64,000 nucleotides of DNA from Paracentrotus lividus. Taxonomy: Eukaryota; Echinodermata; Echinoidea; Camarodonta; Echinidae. The translations under genes were made by a program, and so were the position numbers. Positions 10,921-23,930 of this stretch are shown one piece after another. A model generated the notes under the pieces. It did not search any database, was not told where the DNA came from, and saw only the letters and a program-made list of their open reading frames with translations. Position 1 is the stretch's first letter, and each line of letters starts with the position of its first letter. The stretch is from assembly GCA_940671915.1 (NCBI GenBank), contig CALNVZ010003433.1, forward strand, positions 35,107,724 through 35,171,723. The letters are read 5' to 3'.

Positions 10921-13180
10921 AGAGAAAGGGGGTTATTCAATGGTATCTTCTAAATTAACCACACATTCCATACCGGACATTAACGAGGAGCTCTCCATCT
11001 CTGGATCCCCAATGATGAGTTTCATCCATAGGGGATAAAGACACATTGTATCATATGATTGTTTCTATATGTGAGAGCATCTCTTTCAATTACTGGATGT
11101 AGACTGATACCTGGTTGCTATGCCAACTAATTTACTCCCACTGTCAAATTATAATTGCTTTTCTCGGCCTAATGAAAACTTGATTATCTTGTGTAACGTT
11201 TTATTTTTTTTTGTTCCCGTCTAAAAGCCAGGAATGACTCTACAATTATCATCTCTTCGAAACTCACGTGTTAGACTTTTTCCAAAACTCTCTTCAAGTT
11301 AGTCACCGGTTCGCACCCATACTTTCATACCAATCCACCCAGCTATCACATTAACAGAATGGTGGATGGGGTATGCTGACACGAGAAATTAAATCATAGA
11401 TATTGGGGACTCTCTCGGCTCTGGAAAGAAACGGACATGCGTGCCTGCACCCGCCGTTCCTCCCTTGCGATAAAATACACTAATTCAAGAGTGTTTGCGC
11501 AAGGTACTCCTTTACAATCAAACTCGTCGGGTGTTTGCCCAGTCCTCTCAAAAAGTATCAATACTTATGAGTGGAGGAGAAAGCAGGAGAGAATAAAAAC
11601 GCAGAAGATACACAAACCAAGAGATGAGAGAAAGAGAGAAAGAATCAACCTCCACTTTCTCAGGTATGAGAAATTAGTCATCTCCCAAACACTGCGGTCT
11701 ATTGTTACCTAGTGTCATGCAATACGCAGGATGCATAGCATCTATTGTTGGCTATGTTTGAGTTTAATACCCCCCTGCCACAGACCCCAGCTCTTATAAT
11801 TATCGAACAAGCATTTTCGGCATGAAAAATCAGGTTTTGTGGATTTTTTCTCTCGCATCTCTAATGGATATGCAGTGTGCTCCTCTCTTTCTCTCTCTCA
11901 GTATTCCACATCCAGTCCTCCGCTACAGAGATTACGACTCCTGGATATCGCCTTTCAAGTCGATATATTTGTCATATTTTTTGGTAACATATTAACAGGT
12001 CTAAAGTGGTTCCTATAGACCCATCTTCAGTCTGGTGTTTTAGAGATTTGGGTGTCGGCATGGGGGCAGGGGAGCACAAGAGGGTATCAGATTTCTTCAA
12101 TTAGCGGTATCTCGCTACTCTCAGATTAAGTTCCCAGGATGTGTGTTTTTGTCGTCTTCGTCGCAAGAGTCGATAACGGACCGGACCGACATCTCACAGC
12201 CTTTATAATCCACTCCCCGGTGTATTATGAATCCTTCCACGATTCTAATCATTCTAAAAAAGCTATTCATTAGGGCTATTGATTGCCAGAGTTAAAAATT
12301 GAGATCCCTTTTCTTTTCGATCGAGGGAAACAGAGCAGAGAGAGCGACAGCTCGAGAACGCTTCGATTTGGGAAGAGAACTGTACTAATCTTTTAAGCCC
12401 ACACCAGAGACAAGAAACATATAATCGAAAAACAGGATTACAACATAGTAAGGAAGTGTCAGAAAAGTACGAAGAACAAGAAAAACCAGTAAAATCGCTA
12501 ATTTTGAATCAAACAAGACTATGAGTCAGAAAGGTATGCCGAAGAAGATTCAAAAGACCCCCATCCTTATTTTTGGCATCCCCTTCTCTCATCTCCCTAA
12601 AAGGGATGTCAATAGAATGTATGCACAACCCAGTTCATGAAAATGGAAAATTTGACTATGAAATAAAATGAAATGTTTCCACTCGTACTGAAAAATTAAC
12701 AAAGGACCTATTTTTGGTGTGATACTTTTGTTAGCATTTGATTTATCAAACACTTATTTTTTGTTGAAAATGGGTGAAAAGGCTGCAGTTCAATGGCAAA
12801 AGAATAAAGCATGTCCTAGATACATTTTAAAATCATTGTTTATACATTCTAACTTAGACAGTTTAGCCTTCTAAACGTGAATGAATTCCTAAATTCAAAG
12901 AATATTCAAAGCAACCTCTTTCTCATTATTGGCAAGGAATATGGATCTCATGTACAATGTATTATCAAATTTTAAATAGTTCCCTATCAAAATACTTAGT
13001 CAAGTCAATTAATTTTAGAGCTCAGAGCGTCAGAGCAAGGAATATTAATTAATGAAAATCTCAAGTTAAATTTAAAAAAAAAAGAATAAAAAAAGAAAGA
13101 TAATCATTAAGGGAAAGCAAGTGGGTATAGATTGAGGTGAGAAGATGAGAAGAAAGGAAGAAAGAGAAGGAGCCGTAAAG
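10921..13180. other. Non-coding stretch, possible 5' untranslated exon near its middle
   Basis: There is no supported coding gene. The part from about 12100 to 12532 is of higher complexity and more CpG-rich than its surroundings. It ends in 'gactATGagtcagaaag|gtatgcc', an ATG a few codons before a possible GT donor, as a first exon would look. No promoter motif confirms it, and the upstream 250 bases hold no long frame. Confidence 0.35.
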
Positions 13181-13181
13181 G

Positions 13182-13218
<37 letters not shown>
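13181..13218. repeat. (GA)n microsatellite
   Basis: GA-rich DNA from about 13110 ends in an uninterrupted GA run. The long minus-strand open frame over 13061-13582 reads largely through its complement (CT), giving Ser/Leu runs, and is not taken as a gene. Confidence 0.9.
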
Positions 13219-13221
<3 letters not shown>

Positions 13222-13795
13222 GCAAAAAAGTGAACAAACTTTTAATTGAAGGTGAAATACTTAGCAGCAAAGGGACTGTTAGTGCATCAGAAGAAATAGA
13301 CGGACAGACATACAGACAGACAACATGGAGAGAGAAAGAGAGAGAAAAAATAAATATCCCCAAGAAGAGTTCAATAAAGAGAAGACCTAAGATCTGGTTA
13401 GAGAGCCAAAAGAGAGGATAGGAATACATGTATAGAGGAAACTCCAGGATGTCAGCATCAAGACGCCCATCTTCATTAGCAGAACAAACTAAGCATAAGC
13501 TCCAGGCAAGACTGTGCTGTAATGGGTGTGAGAACTTATGTTTACGTTGACACCTTATGTAGGGTCCTTCAATTACCCCCATTAGTAGCCTCCCTAGGGG
13601 GCACCATCCTCACCCTATAAAACCCCAATATCAAGCCAAGACAGACACCCTTTCTAGACCCCCCACTCCCCCTCCAATCTTATCAATTGCAGTTGATATA
13701 TGGTTCATGGTACTGTCCCTTGTTTTTTCTTGTATTTGCATATACAGTAAGACTGCTTAGCATAATTGGCAAAAAATGTTGGGGAAAGTAATAAA
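13219..13795. other. Non-coding stretch
   Basis: No gene is seen. A short frame that looks open here overlaps purine-rich DNA that continues from the GA repeat. Confidence 0.45.
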
Positions 13796-13836
13796 GTAGG
13801 TCTATAATTGTTTTTAAAAAACAATTGTAGACCTAC
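13796..13836. repeat. Near-perfect 41-base palindrome
   Basis: The left arm gtaggtctataattgttttt and its complement meet almost without a loop, with one mismatch in about 20 pairs. Transcribed, it would make a stem without a proper terminal loop. It may be a fused MITE remnant or a fold-back scar. Confidence 0.8.
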
Positions 13837-14815
13837 TCTATTTGAGAAATCACACATTATCTTGATAGATTTGGTATCAATTTGCCCAAATAAAGTGAAT
13901 TGTGTGCATACTAGTTCTACGTCTAATTATTATCATGGGTAGGCCTACATATTTATGCAATGCTTTTCAACAACATTGCGCCAACAGCAGAGTCTGTTTC
14001 GAGCCATAATCAAATCTCTCTCCCCTACACTGCTAAATCCACGGCTGAAAACAGAAGTCACTTAGTCACTTATGACCTTCACACTGACCTTCATATACAT
14101 ACTTATAAATTTATAACATAATACATTTGGAATACCTTAAATATACAGGGCCTACCTTTTGATTAGATTTAAAACATAATCCATTTTTTACTCCCCTTAC
14201 AAAGGATAAGTTAACACAAATTTGAAATGTGTAAATGTGAACAAATTCATACTGAAGTTGTAGAAATCAGTAAAATTGAAACCAAGCATTCAATTTACTC
14301 AAGGAATAGAGAAGTAGCATGACACTTCCCCTCTCAGTCCAACCAAGTCAATCTTTTGCTGTAAAATGTTTGCTAATTGAGAGAGCTATCATGTTCATAC
14401 CCTCTAGATATCACCCATCAAGCGCATGGTATCGCTTACCTCTCAGTCACCGGTGAACCTTCTGTTACCTGCCAAAAACTCTCACTAAAGCTGGTTAAGA
14501 GAGCACTTAAACAAATAAGCTAGATTTATTCTTAAAAATTAAAGATGGTATGTACTTTGTAGTTTGGTACTACAGGTAAAGAAATAATATGATATTCCAC
14601 ATATAATTGAATAGAAATAGTAGTCAGAAGAAGTTGTTTCGTAGAGTCTTCAACAAGGTCGATATTGAGGACTTGAAGGTAAAATGCAATGTATTAAAAT
14701 AAGTTACGGAGAAAATCTCAAACTTTTGATAAATGTTATCATGAACATCTTATCTATATTCTCCCTACCCCCCCCCCAAAAAAAAAACAACATTTTTAGC
14801 ATAATGATAAAAATG
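13837..14815. other. Non-coding AT-rich stretch
   Basis: No gene or defined repeat is seen apart from a C9/A9 homopolymer junction near 14769-14788. Confidence 0.5.
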
Positions 14816-14880
14816 TATGGAATCTAACCATGTACCATGCGATGATCTAGTCCACTGACTATCCCACTTGACCACCTCTG
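14816..14880 (-). mobile_element. tRNA-like SINE fragment
   Basis: On the minus strand an A-box-like tggtcaagtggg (complement of 14863-14874) is followed at tRNA spacing by ggttagattcc (complement of 14819-14829), one base off the B-box GGTTCGATTCC. The match to the tRNA consensus is only partial, so a decayed SINE head is more likely than a gene. Confidence 0.45.
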
Positions 14881-15763
14881 TAAAATAATCATACAACTTG
14901 ATAACCACTCAGAATAAATAGCAACATCACTACTCCATCATATGACTCAAACTCGATGCAACTCAAGAAAAGTCTACGATTTCCTAGTTTAGCAGTTAGT
15001 AACTCAAGTGTGTCAAGCTTTTGATTCATACACTCATGTATGCACTTCAAGATTAAGATTTAGATTGGCAGTTTCTTTTTCTATCATTTTTTTAAATAGT
15101 TTGTTTGTTATCGCGACATCAGCTATATTCAGTCAAAGCTTGAAGCTACCAATTTCACGAAAATGTCACAGAAATAAGTTTGTTGAGTTATGTTTCTGTT
15201 ACTAACCTACTACTATAAACTTATTGCCAGATCAGTGCTTTTTTATATTCTAAACTGGACTTTTCATGAACCCATCTTGAATGTGGATAAGAGATTCCCA
15301 GCATCAAATTTTAGCAGTTAAACCACCTCAGGATCTGAAAGGGCTAAACGAAAGACAATTTTTTATATTAAAGATGGTGTACTTTATTCGATATCCAAGA
15401 AAAAAAAAAGCACTGGGAGTTTATATCTCCGGGCTCTCTGCAAATTCCATCACTTCCCAAATATGAGGAGACCATACTGAAAAAGAAAAATCACCAGTTG
15501 GTTGCAGGGCCTTGAGAGGATGAGAGAACCCACTGAAGACAAATGCATCTAATAGAAAAATGTAACAGTTGGGAAACTAATGCACCTCTGTGACATACCC
15601 CAGGGCTGAGTTTATGGCAAAATATGGCTATCATATCTGACATAATTGACATCATGAAAGGTGCCTTTGTTCTTTAATTGTTATCGGGGCAGATGATCTT
15701 GAACCTAGGGTAACCAGATCGGAGGTGGTTCTTGAGGGAGTGCTCGTCAGGAGAGTGGAAAGT
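14881..15763. other. Non-coding stretch
   Basis: Nothing supportable is seen. Open frames are at most 65 codons long and have no splice signals. Confidence 0.45.
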
Positions 15764-16135
15764 GACAACTTACAGCTTGTTTACTGTGAGGGCCTGGCTG
15801 TCTGCCCGCCTCTTATGGGATGGGGAGGAGTGGGATTCAAGTGGTAGGGGTGGAGGAAATGATGATGGTGGTGTTGGTGGTGTTGGCAGCGGTGGTGGTA
15901 GAGATGCAGCGTTGGTGGTAGTGTGGCAGCGGTGGTGGTGTTAGAGGTAACAACGTAGAGCTTGTTTACTGAGAGGGTCTGGCTGTCTGCCCGCCTCCTT
16001 GAATGGGATGGGGAGGAGTGGGATTCAAGGTGGTAGGGGTGGAGGAGATGATGATGGTGGTGGTGGTGGTGTTGTTGGTGGTGTAGGTAATTATCGCTAT
16101 GATGGTAGCAGTGGTGGTGGTGCTGGTGGTGGTGT
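15764..16135. repeat. Two-unit 186-bp duplication with GGT/GAT core
   Basis: Each unit starts 'acaac.ta.agcttgtttact', continues 'ggctgtctgcccgcctc' and 'atggggaggagtgggattca', then enters an irregular GGT/GAT microsatellite. Units begin near 15764 and 15950. Gly/Val-rich (+) and Thr/Ile-rich (-) open frames are consequences of the triplet repeat. Confidence 0.85.
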
Positions 16136-16420
16136 CATTTTTGGAGGAAGGGAGGGGGAGAATTTTCACTTTCATATCGCTTGCTAGCTTTGCAGTTGTA
16201 GTTGTAGCATTAAGGGTGATGAGATACAAATACTTAATCCTTAATCTCATCCCTGAAAAAATATCAAAATTATCATCATACCAGTAAAACTATTATCCTA
16301 GAAAAACTTGCCTGTATATGGGAGGAGGAGGAGGGATGAGGGAGTGGTATAAAGAGGATGGGGAAAGGTGAGAAGAAGACAGTCAGAGTCAAGATGACAT
16401 GCGCTCGATGGAAGGTGTCA
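16136..16420. other. Non-coding purine-rich spacer
   Basis: It holds a GGA-rich stretch near 16320-16375 and no gene. Confidence 0.5.
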
Positions 16421-16423
16421 ATA

Positions 16424-16854
16424 GGCGCTGCTGCACTAGCTCGAGCTAAAAAATAGCGCGCTAATTGGTAGATCGGGAAAAAACTCGAAAAAAAGAAACC
16501 GGTCCTGCATTAGCTCAAGCTATTTTAAAATTTCGCATTAACGATCTGACCTGACCTTGAACAAACAAGCCCGATGTGTATTGCGCAACTGGTAACTACC
16601 GCTAGCTTCTACACACACAGGTGCACAATTTTATCTCGAGCTAGTGCAGGACCGCGCAAAATAGCGCGCTTTTTCGTACCCAAACCGCAAACCAGCTCGA
16701 GTTTTTTTGAAAAAACCTAGGATGACTCGGGCTAGGATTTCAGCCAAATTAGCGAGCTATTTGACCGCAAAGCCAGCTCACCTTTGATCGGGCTAGTTCA
16801 TCAGATCACAAATAGCGCGCTATTTAAAATAGCTCGAGCTAGTGCAGCAGCGCC
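16424..16854. mobile_element. Palindrome-rich MITE, copy 2 (TA-flanked)
   Basis: This is the same family as the element at 9599, about nine-tenths identical by eye and in the same orientation. Both ends carry the ggcgctgctgcactagctcg inverted repeat and are flanked by TA (16422-16423, 16855-16856). Most AGCTCGAGCT and TAGCGCGCTA palindromes are kept. The flanking words tgtcaa (left) and taat (right) match those around copy 1, which could mean a longer insertion-site preference or slightly wider element borders. Confidence 0.85.
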
Positions 16855-16960
16855 TAATGATGGGAGCTCTAATCAAACAGACCCTGAAATAAATACATCC
16901 AGGATACTTGATTTGCCCGCTTCTATTTCATCCCATTCATGCACAAGTCACAGGTGAGAA

Positions 16961-16989
16961 AGAAAGAGAGGGAGAGAGAGAGAGAGAGA
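16961..16989. repeat. (GA)n microsatellite
   Basis: GA repeat with a few AAG interruptions. Confidence 0.9.
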
Positions 16990-19254
16990 TTAGCCTCATA
17001 TTCAGACTGTGTACAGGGTTTGTGCAACAATGAGTGCTGTGTAGTTTCAGCTTTAGACATCTAATTTGTTTCTTTTCTTACATTACTTCTACCTAACTCC
17101 TCAATCTAGCAAGAAGAATAACAAATCAATGTAAAATTTGAAAATGCATAACCGATCATTATCATTACAAGTGATATGCGAAGATGTCCTTTACTACGAA
17201 AAACATAAAGCAAAAAATTGTTTTTAAAACCTTTGATAGATTTCTTGGATAGGTGTTGATCATTTTGACCAGTGGTCACCCCTGCCTTTGTCCAGAATAT
17301 GAAGAAAGGAGCTTGACCATTACAATCTGTTTTTTATCATTGTTGCCTACGTCAATGGAACTGCAGGAAAATGTTGGTTTTTCTTGTAATCATTAAACTC
17401 AAAGATCTCTATATCTCTCTTTATAGGTCTCAATAAAATAGACACTCCAATAAGTAGAATTAAAGACATATTCAAAAGGGCAGTGCCTCAAGGTAACAAA
17501 GACGGGTTCTGATTACCAAAAAGGATGATAATCCAGGCAGATCGAGTCCTGGGACATCGTGCCAATTGATTCTTTTGTCGGAAAAGAAGCGCTGATAGTT
17601 GTCATCTTCAAAGAAATTGGAATTTTTTTTTTCCCTATTTCTAAAAATATAAATGCCAATTTGAGGGCCAGGATTCTAAGGATCGGCACAACATAATTTG
17701 TCAGATTAACTGAGAAATTATAGTGGATTATGTTTGTTGATTCCGTGGGGAAGGAGCTACAATAGAAGATGACATTCATAGGAGCTAATCCGTTATGGAA
17801 TCTCTCTTTCTTTGGTATCACTATATTCAATCAATCTCTCTTTCTTTGATATAACTGTATTCAACCTCAGCTTTAAACATTTTCACACCAGTTTGTTGAT
17901 GAAAATTGAGTTTTGGATTGAAGGGTTGATTTGAAGAGATGAGTACCCTTATCAACAAAAATACTAGGTAGATCAAAACAGGTTTTCCACATCTTTTACA
18001 TTTCCTATCATGAATGATTGTACATTAAAGAGCATTCTCAAAATAAGCATCAAAAGATAAGACTTCTCACAAGATGCCTTTACCAAAGTGCGATTTTGAT
18101 GATAAACTTGCAAAATCTTTTAGTAAATTAAGGCTCATATTCTAAACAGATATTTTGGAAATATACCATATAAAACCCCAAAACTTGTCCCTATAAGTAC
18201 AAATGACTATTGTAATGACTAGCCCCACATACCGTTTACAAGTGCCATTTGAGATGGGGAAGAGGAATATACCACTGGACTGTGGTAGGATGCACTCCTA
18301 AATCGCCATAGTGATTCACCCCCGTCTCCAAGCCAAATGAAACATTGGTTCATTAAGCACAAGTTTATAACTCCAAACAGATTCACTTATCATGACTCAT
18401 TCTTTATATCTCCAAAAGAGATTAATGATAATTGCATCTTCTGTGAAGCAATTCTTGTGTTTTTGGGTAGCCTTAGATGACCAAAGCCAAGGTCTCTGGT
18501 CGATGTGATGTGAGATTTAAATTTGTAACCTTCTAGATAATGCTGCATATAAATAACTCAGAGTGTGGCTGTACATGTAGGCCTATACATGCTTTAAATG
18601 ATGATAAACTATAAATCTAAGATGGTTTTTAAAAAAATATATTCTTATTTATTTATATATATAAATATTATTTATTATTACAATTTCTAATATTACTCAA
18701 GAAATTTGTCTGTTAACATTCCATACAATTTGGAATAAGTCCATCTTTAAATTAAGATTTCACTTGTATTGGAGGGGGGGGGGTACAAAACCCCCTGCTT
18801 GTATCATCTGTTTTTAGATTAAAATACCTTCGAAATTAACTGCCTTTATTTTAAGTTTTATTACGGCATTACCAAACTCCCAAACATATTTATTTCAAGT
18901 TTAATTAATTCTAGTTAATAAATAATGACATACTTGTCGTTCTTGGTAACATTGTGCAACAAGTTTTCTTTTGGGTAATACCAGATAAAAGGTAAATATA
19001 ATTAATTACCCCTTGCTGTATTGTTTATTTAGGTACTTACTCCTGTCAAACCTTAATAATGTACAAGTTGGTATAAATGAATGCCTCGATATAAAAACAA
19101 CATGTATTTCATGCAAAGTTAAAAGTATCCATCATGGGATTAGTTTGATAATACAGGACCTACTACATTCAATTTGAAATATTTATGCTTTTTATAATAT
19201 ATTTTTCAAAAATTTATTCTCAATATTTTATGTGCTATAAGTTTCACGAAAGGC
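16990..19254. other. Non-coding AT-rich stretch
   Basis: No gene is seen. It contains an AT-only palindromic patch near 18636-18680 and a G10 run at 18774-18783. One minus-strand frame of 105 codons (17513-17830) has no start context, splice site or motif to support it. Confidence 0.5.
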
Positions 19255-19600
19255 ACAATAGGGTGATTCCGTGCTGTGTCGTACAGGACATTTTGACAAC
19301 ATTGCATCTTTTTGGCATAAAAATAAAAGAATATTTTCTTGGTTGATGCTGATCCTCAAGTAGTACCAGAAGGGGCTCAAGAACCAAGACTTAACTTGAC
19401 TCGATTTCACATTGTTTACAATTTGAATGAAAAATAGTACTGTGTCGTACGGGACACAAAATAACAGAAAAAAAGCAATGGGACCTACAGACGGACAACC
19501 CGAAAACATGATGTCTCTGGCACCACCTTCGGTGGCGGAGGCATAAAAACAAAGAGACAAAAACAACAAAAGCATGAAACCATCCAACAAATCAAGTGTC
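19255..19600 (-). repeat. Dispersed repeat with gtgtcgtac and caccttcggtggcgg motifs
   Basis: The word ctgtgtcgtac.ggaca occurs twice in the same orientation (19274-19290, 19440-19455). It is followed by 'gacggacaacccgaaaacat', and then 'ccaccttcggtgg', a perfect stem (19523-19535), next to 'cggaggcat'. From memory, a TATGCC...TTTTCGGGTTGTCCGTC repeat of this kind is common in marine invertebrate genomes. The 124-codon minus-strand frame over it is probably not a gene. Family assignment is from recollection and unverified. Confidence 0.5.
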
Positions 19601-22149
19601 AAATTAGAGTCTGTATTTGCAGACCAGCTCTTTCTGTCAACTCTCTTTCATAAGATGACACCATCACAGTAAACACAAACACAATGATTAAAGTTTCTTC
19701 AACAAATTGGACAATAAACCAAGATTCTCCAGATTGCGATTTCTCATCGCTTCTATTCTTGATAGTAAATAGGATGAAAAACCTGATCACAAGTGCTAAC
19801 AATTCTTGGGAAACAATTAGTCATTAATCCAGGTGTCAATTCTTGATAAAACTCTTGATGACTGACTCAAATGACAAAGGAAATATTTTTGATCAAGTCT
19901 GAGGTCATTCCTCAGGAATTTGCCCAATTATAATTGAAGCAGGTTGCCCTTTGGTCTCAAGTAATTCAAGAAAACTTTAATTTATAAGAGATGAGAGCAG
20001 AACTGATGGTGTAACGTAAAGAAAAATTTATTGTAATTGAATATGATTCATCGTTTAAATGCTTAATAAAAAGAGAAATGCACTTTTACAAGATACTGCC
20101 GTGAATGAGTGTCCAGCTCCATAAAAATATTAAAGTGACAAAATAAAATATCAGCACGTTTTTTTTTTGTTTTTTTTTTTAGTCTAAGAATCAAGATATC
20201 ATTTTCTGTAGTGTCTTACATACAGTATGCTTCTTATCGATATACATCTGAGACTGTTAAAAAATTTTGAAATAAAAATATAAATTCACAACAAGAAACT
20301 ACAAAACTACATGGAAAATGTAATAAAACTGCTAAGTTTATAATGCTGGGAAGAACAAACATCAATTCCATTAACCCAACTAACACTTGGCAGAAGCAAT
20401 GCTCAGAAGTCAATATAATCTGTATATGTGAGAAAATGAGGGGAAAAAATGTGGATAGAGAGCAAAAGATGAAAAGAATGATTTTTTGCCAGCATCACCT
20501 CATATTTGTTCTATCCTATGAACGAATAGTAGAAGTCTTATTGGAAATGAAATAATGCAGAGTCTGGCTTCTAATTGCTTGGATTTGGAAGCCGGCTCTC
20601 CCGAGTCGATGACTCATATTTAGGACATCTCAGTTTTTTTGATAGAATTGCTACTATGATTGAATCAATCTCTGAGGAGATGCTCATATTTGATGTGTGA
20701 TATTTGAAGAAGAGGGAGTGGGGTTTATAGGCCGCCCCCTTTTACTGGGTTGTACAAACTGGTTCTTATCAATATTGCAATGTTTATCCATTTCAAATAA
20801 TCCCAACCCAAACATGAGGGATTGGGAATACCAAGCATATAGCTTTCAAACTCGAAAGTCTCATATCGAGAGAACATCTTCTGTAACCGATGCCCCTCCC
20901 CCTTCCCCTACCCCCTACTTCGTAAGATACAAAAATCCTTCACATCTGCCCCACAAAGTCACAGAGTTAAGATGAATTCTATAGGGCACTAGGGCTGGCA
21001 TCCCTAGCTAATCATTGCAATTGGAGGCATAGTGTCATCGGAATTGAATCCTTTATTTGCTAATAATGCCATTACTCATACAAAATTTCATATTCCATAT
21101 TGGAAAATCGGATTGACCTCTTCCATTTTATTTCTACCATTCATTTTCTGCTGCAATATAATGAAATGGGGAGGGGGTACTTGACCTTACAGTTCCGGGT
21201 GAATCAAGTCACAAGAGGAACATTATATAAAATTGACCATACTGAGGGTGGGCATGCTGCTACCCTAAATGAGAAACCTTCAGTAGCATAAAGCATAAAT
21301 GTAAAGATATAAATGTAAACATCCTCTTGCTCCTAGTCCTTGGTAGATGATGTTTAAAAAAAAAAATAATAAAAAATAATGGGTAGCATATCATTACTTG
21401 GAATATCATTAGAGCATTCAGCAAATATCCATGTAATTAAAGTATGCGATTACAACCATAATCAAAGAAATGATATAAGGGTGGGGCTCTGTATCATTTA
21501 TTTGGGCTGTAATTATAGTTTTGAGGCAAATCACGTACTAAGAATTGACATTTTGACAGAAAGGAGCGGATGTTAATTTTATTTTGCAATACAGTATTAC
21601 TGAAAGATTAGCACATACAATGCACAAAAACACATGTCTAGCACAAGCTTTCGAATGCCGACACTTTTGACAGAATAACATTTTCTCTTTGATGTCTTTG
21701 TTAGGGGAGGCAGTAGTCTGAAACTGAAACATAATTCTTCACATACCACACTGACTTCTAAAAAAGAGATATCTCTTTTTGAGATTAAGAGTTAATCCCT
21801 CTTTGAGGTTAATCTCTTATCCTCAGTCATATGGCCATCATTTATCATCATCAAGATCATGAAAAATGGGGGTTATGACCTCAAGGGATAATGCTACCTC
21901 ATAATACAATAATAATCACTATTCCGGGGTATTTCATATATTTTCTCTGTCCCGTTTTCATCCTGTAAATTATGTTCCCTATGTTTTCCTCGGAATCGGA
22001 AATTGTTTTTCCTATGCAACATTCTGAAGATTGGATGCTGGTATTTCAGTTTTGGCATGTATATTGTCCATATTCACTTAAAGAAATTTAATAGTATGCA
22101 TTCATATTCTGATATGAATGACAGAGCCGTAAAAACTAATAACAAAATT
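19601..22149. other. Non-coding AT-rich stretch
   Basis: No gene is supported. It contains T-runs at 20159-20182 and a perfect palindrome aaaaagagatatctcttttt at about 21762-21781, directly followed by an imperfect dyad of 'gagattaagagttaat' and 'gaggttaatctctt'. Confidence 0.5.
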
Positions 22150-22262
22150 TCTTTTTCTTTATCTTTCTCTTTCTTTTTCTTTCTACCTTTCTTTCACAAA
22201 TAGAAACACACACACAAAAACACACACACACATACTCTCTCTCTCTCTCCCTTTCTCAATCT
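22150..22262. repeat. CT- and CA-rich low-complexity tract
   Basis: A (CTTT)n block leads into (CA)n and then (CT)n. All are simple repeats. Confidence 0.85.
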
Positions 22263-22681
22263 TCACTTTTTAATGTTACACTCTTCATTATCAATATTTA
22301 TTATTCTTCTCCTCCCCATTCTTGTATCCTTCATTATCTTTCTTGTTTCAGCTAAAAGTATCATAAATCTAGGGTACCAATCCACATCCTCCACGACACT
22401 TTTTGTGTTGACGATGCAGGCCCATCTATTCATCATTATACCAACTATTTATGACTTCCGTTAAAACAAAAAACAAACAAGAACCATCACAGGCTGCATT
22501 CTATGAGTCATAAGACATTGGACATGCCCCATTCTAATGTTTTAATGGTAGGCAGAACCCTTAAATTGCTCCGGAAGACAAAAACCAAAAGTGACTTCGA
22601 ACTTTGGTGGGATAGATTGAGGGGCTGTCAAAGGTTCAGGTGCTTCGGGTTTCTGAACTCTTCCACGTTGTGGGTGGCTAA

Positions 22682-23191
22682 GAGTGTGTTCAATGTCCAG
22701 TTTCAAATTTATACGCCAACATGAATCATGATACAAAACGCAATTACAAAACGCTGATATAAAGAAAAACAAAGAGGGTGTTCATTGTCCCCCATCCCCG
22801 GTCGTAAAAATAAACGTGTTTCAAATCTCAATTTAAATTTAAACGCCGAAAATTTAAAGGCCGAAAAAGATGCGTTTACAAACACAATCAGCTTCAATTT
22901 TACGACCTTGAGCATCGCGATTGCAACGAAATGCGACACTGAACAGGATTGAGTTTTCAAACGTGTTTAAATGTGCTCTCTCAATGGAAGCTTCCGGTGC
23001 AATCGAAAAAAGGAGAAGATATTTGTTTTTTGAGAGTGGGGAATTTAAAGACGATCGACGTATAAACACGTTTAAATTTTGGACACTGAACGGTGCACCG
23101 CTGATCGCGTTTGTGTTTGTGTTTTGTAATTGCGTTTTGTATCATGATTCATGTTGGCGTATAAATTTGAAACTGGACATTGAACACACTC
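22682..23191. mobile_element. PIF/Harbinger-like MITE, copy 1, 510 bp, TAA duplication
   Basis: The terminal inverted repeats are about 65-70 bp. They start gagtgtgttcaatgtccag and include 'tatacgccaacatgaatcatgatacaaaacgcaattac', mirrored at the right end with very few changes. TAA flanks both sides (22679-22681, 23192-23194), the PIF/Harbinger target pattern. The interior has shorter nested repeats (aaacgtgttt, aatttaaacgccg) and no credible transposase, so it must have been moved in trans. The second copy at 36235 differs by roughly a dozen bases, which suggests recent activity. Confidence 0.9.
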
Positions 23192-23194
23192 TAA

Positions 23195-23930
23195 ACTGTT
23201 TCAAGCTTGAAGGTATGCTAAGTATGATGAACATCCAGACAAAACAAGAGGCAGGGTGGCATTAAATGTTAGATTTTTTTGCTCTTTATTTTAACTGATC
23301 AATGCAAGAAGCTTTCTTGCATGAAACATTCCAAGTATGAAATGTTACTTTTTGCCCTGCTTAAACTCCTGAACCATATACATTGTACAACAAAACAATT
23401 TTCTAATCTGGCATATCCAAAACAAACAGGGAAAAGGGGTGTTTCTCAAATTTTTATTTTATCAAAACAACTTTTTCTTGTGAAAATGCTACAACTGCCC
23501 CCTCTCCATCTCTCTCTCCCCCTTAATGTTTCAGACAAGATGTCATCCCATCCTCTAAATTGCCCCATCTAAAGAATATTTTAAATGAAATGTTCTCTCC
23601 AGGCATTTTTATTATCATACAATTTGGTTATGTTTTTGAAACACTAACTCCCTCTTTAACCTATAAATATGATAACTTCACCTTAAAATTAACAAATCAC
23701 AAGGAAATTAAGAGGGAATCTTCACAACTAAGAATTCTTGAGCTCTGACTCCTCTTCTTCATCACTACCAGTGATACAGCTTTAAATGTGATGTCTTGAG
23801 ATGTTTCAATAAACTTGTGCTGAAGGATGGTAAGAGTTTATGTTCCCTTTACCCGTTTCCCATGCTACTAATAGAAACTGACTGTCACTACCAATTCACA
23901 TCAGCCATCTTTCTTCATGCCCATTCACAG
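23195..23930. other. Non-coding stretch
   Basis: No gene is supported. The last 60 bases are a plausible branch and polypyrimidine region for the exon candidate that follows. Confidence 0.4.

Noticed and set aside
13061-13582. Minus-strand frame of 173 codons with hydrophobic stretches
   Set aside because: It reads through the complement of a GA repeat (long SLSLSL run) and has no splice borders. The hydrophobic look comes from CT-rich codons.
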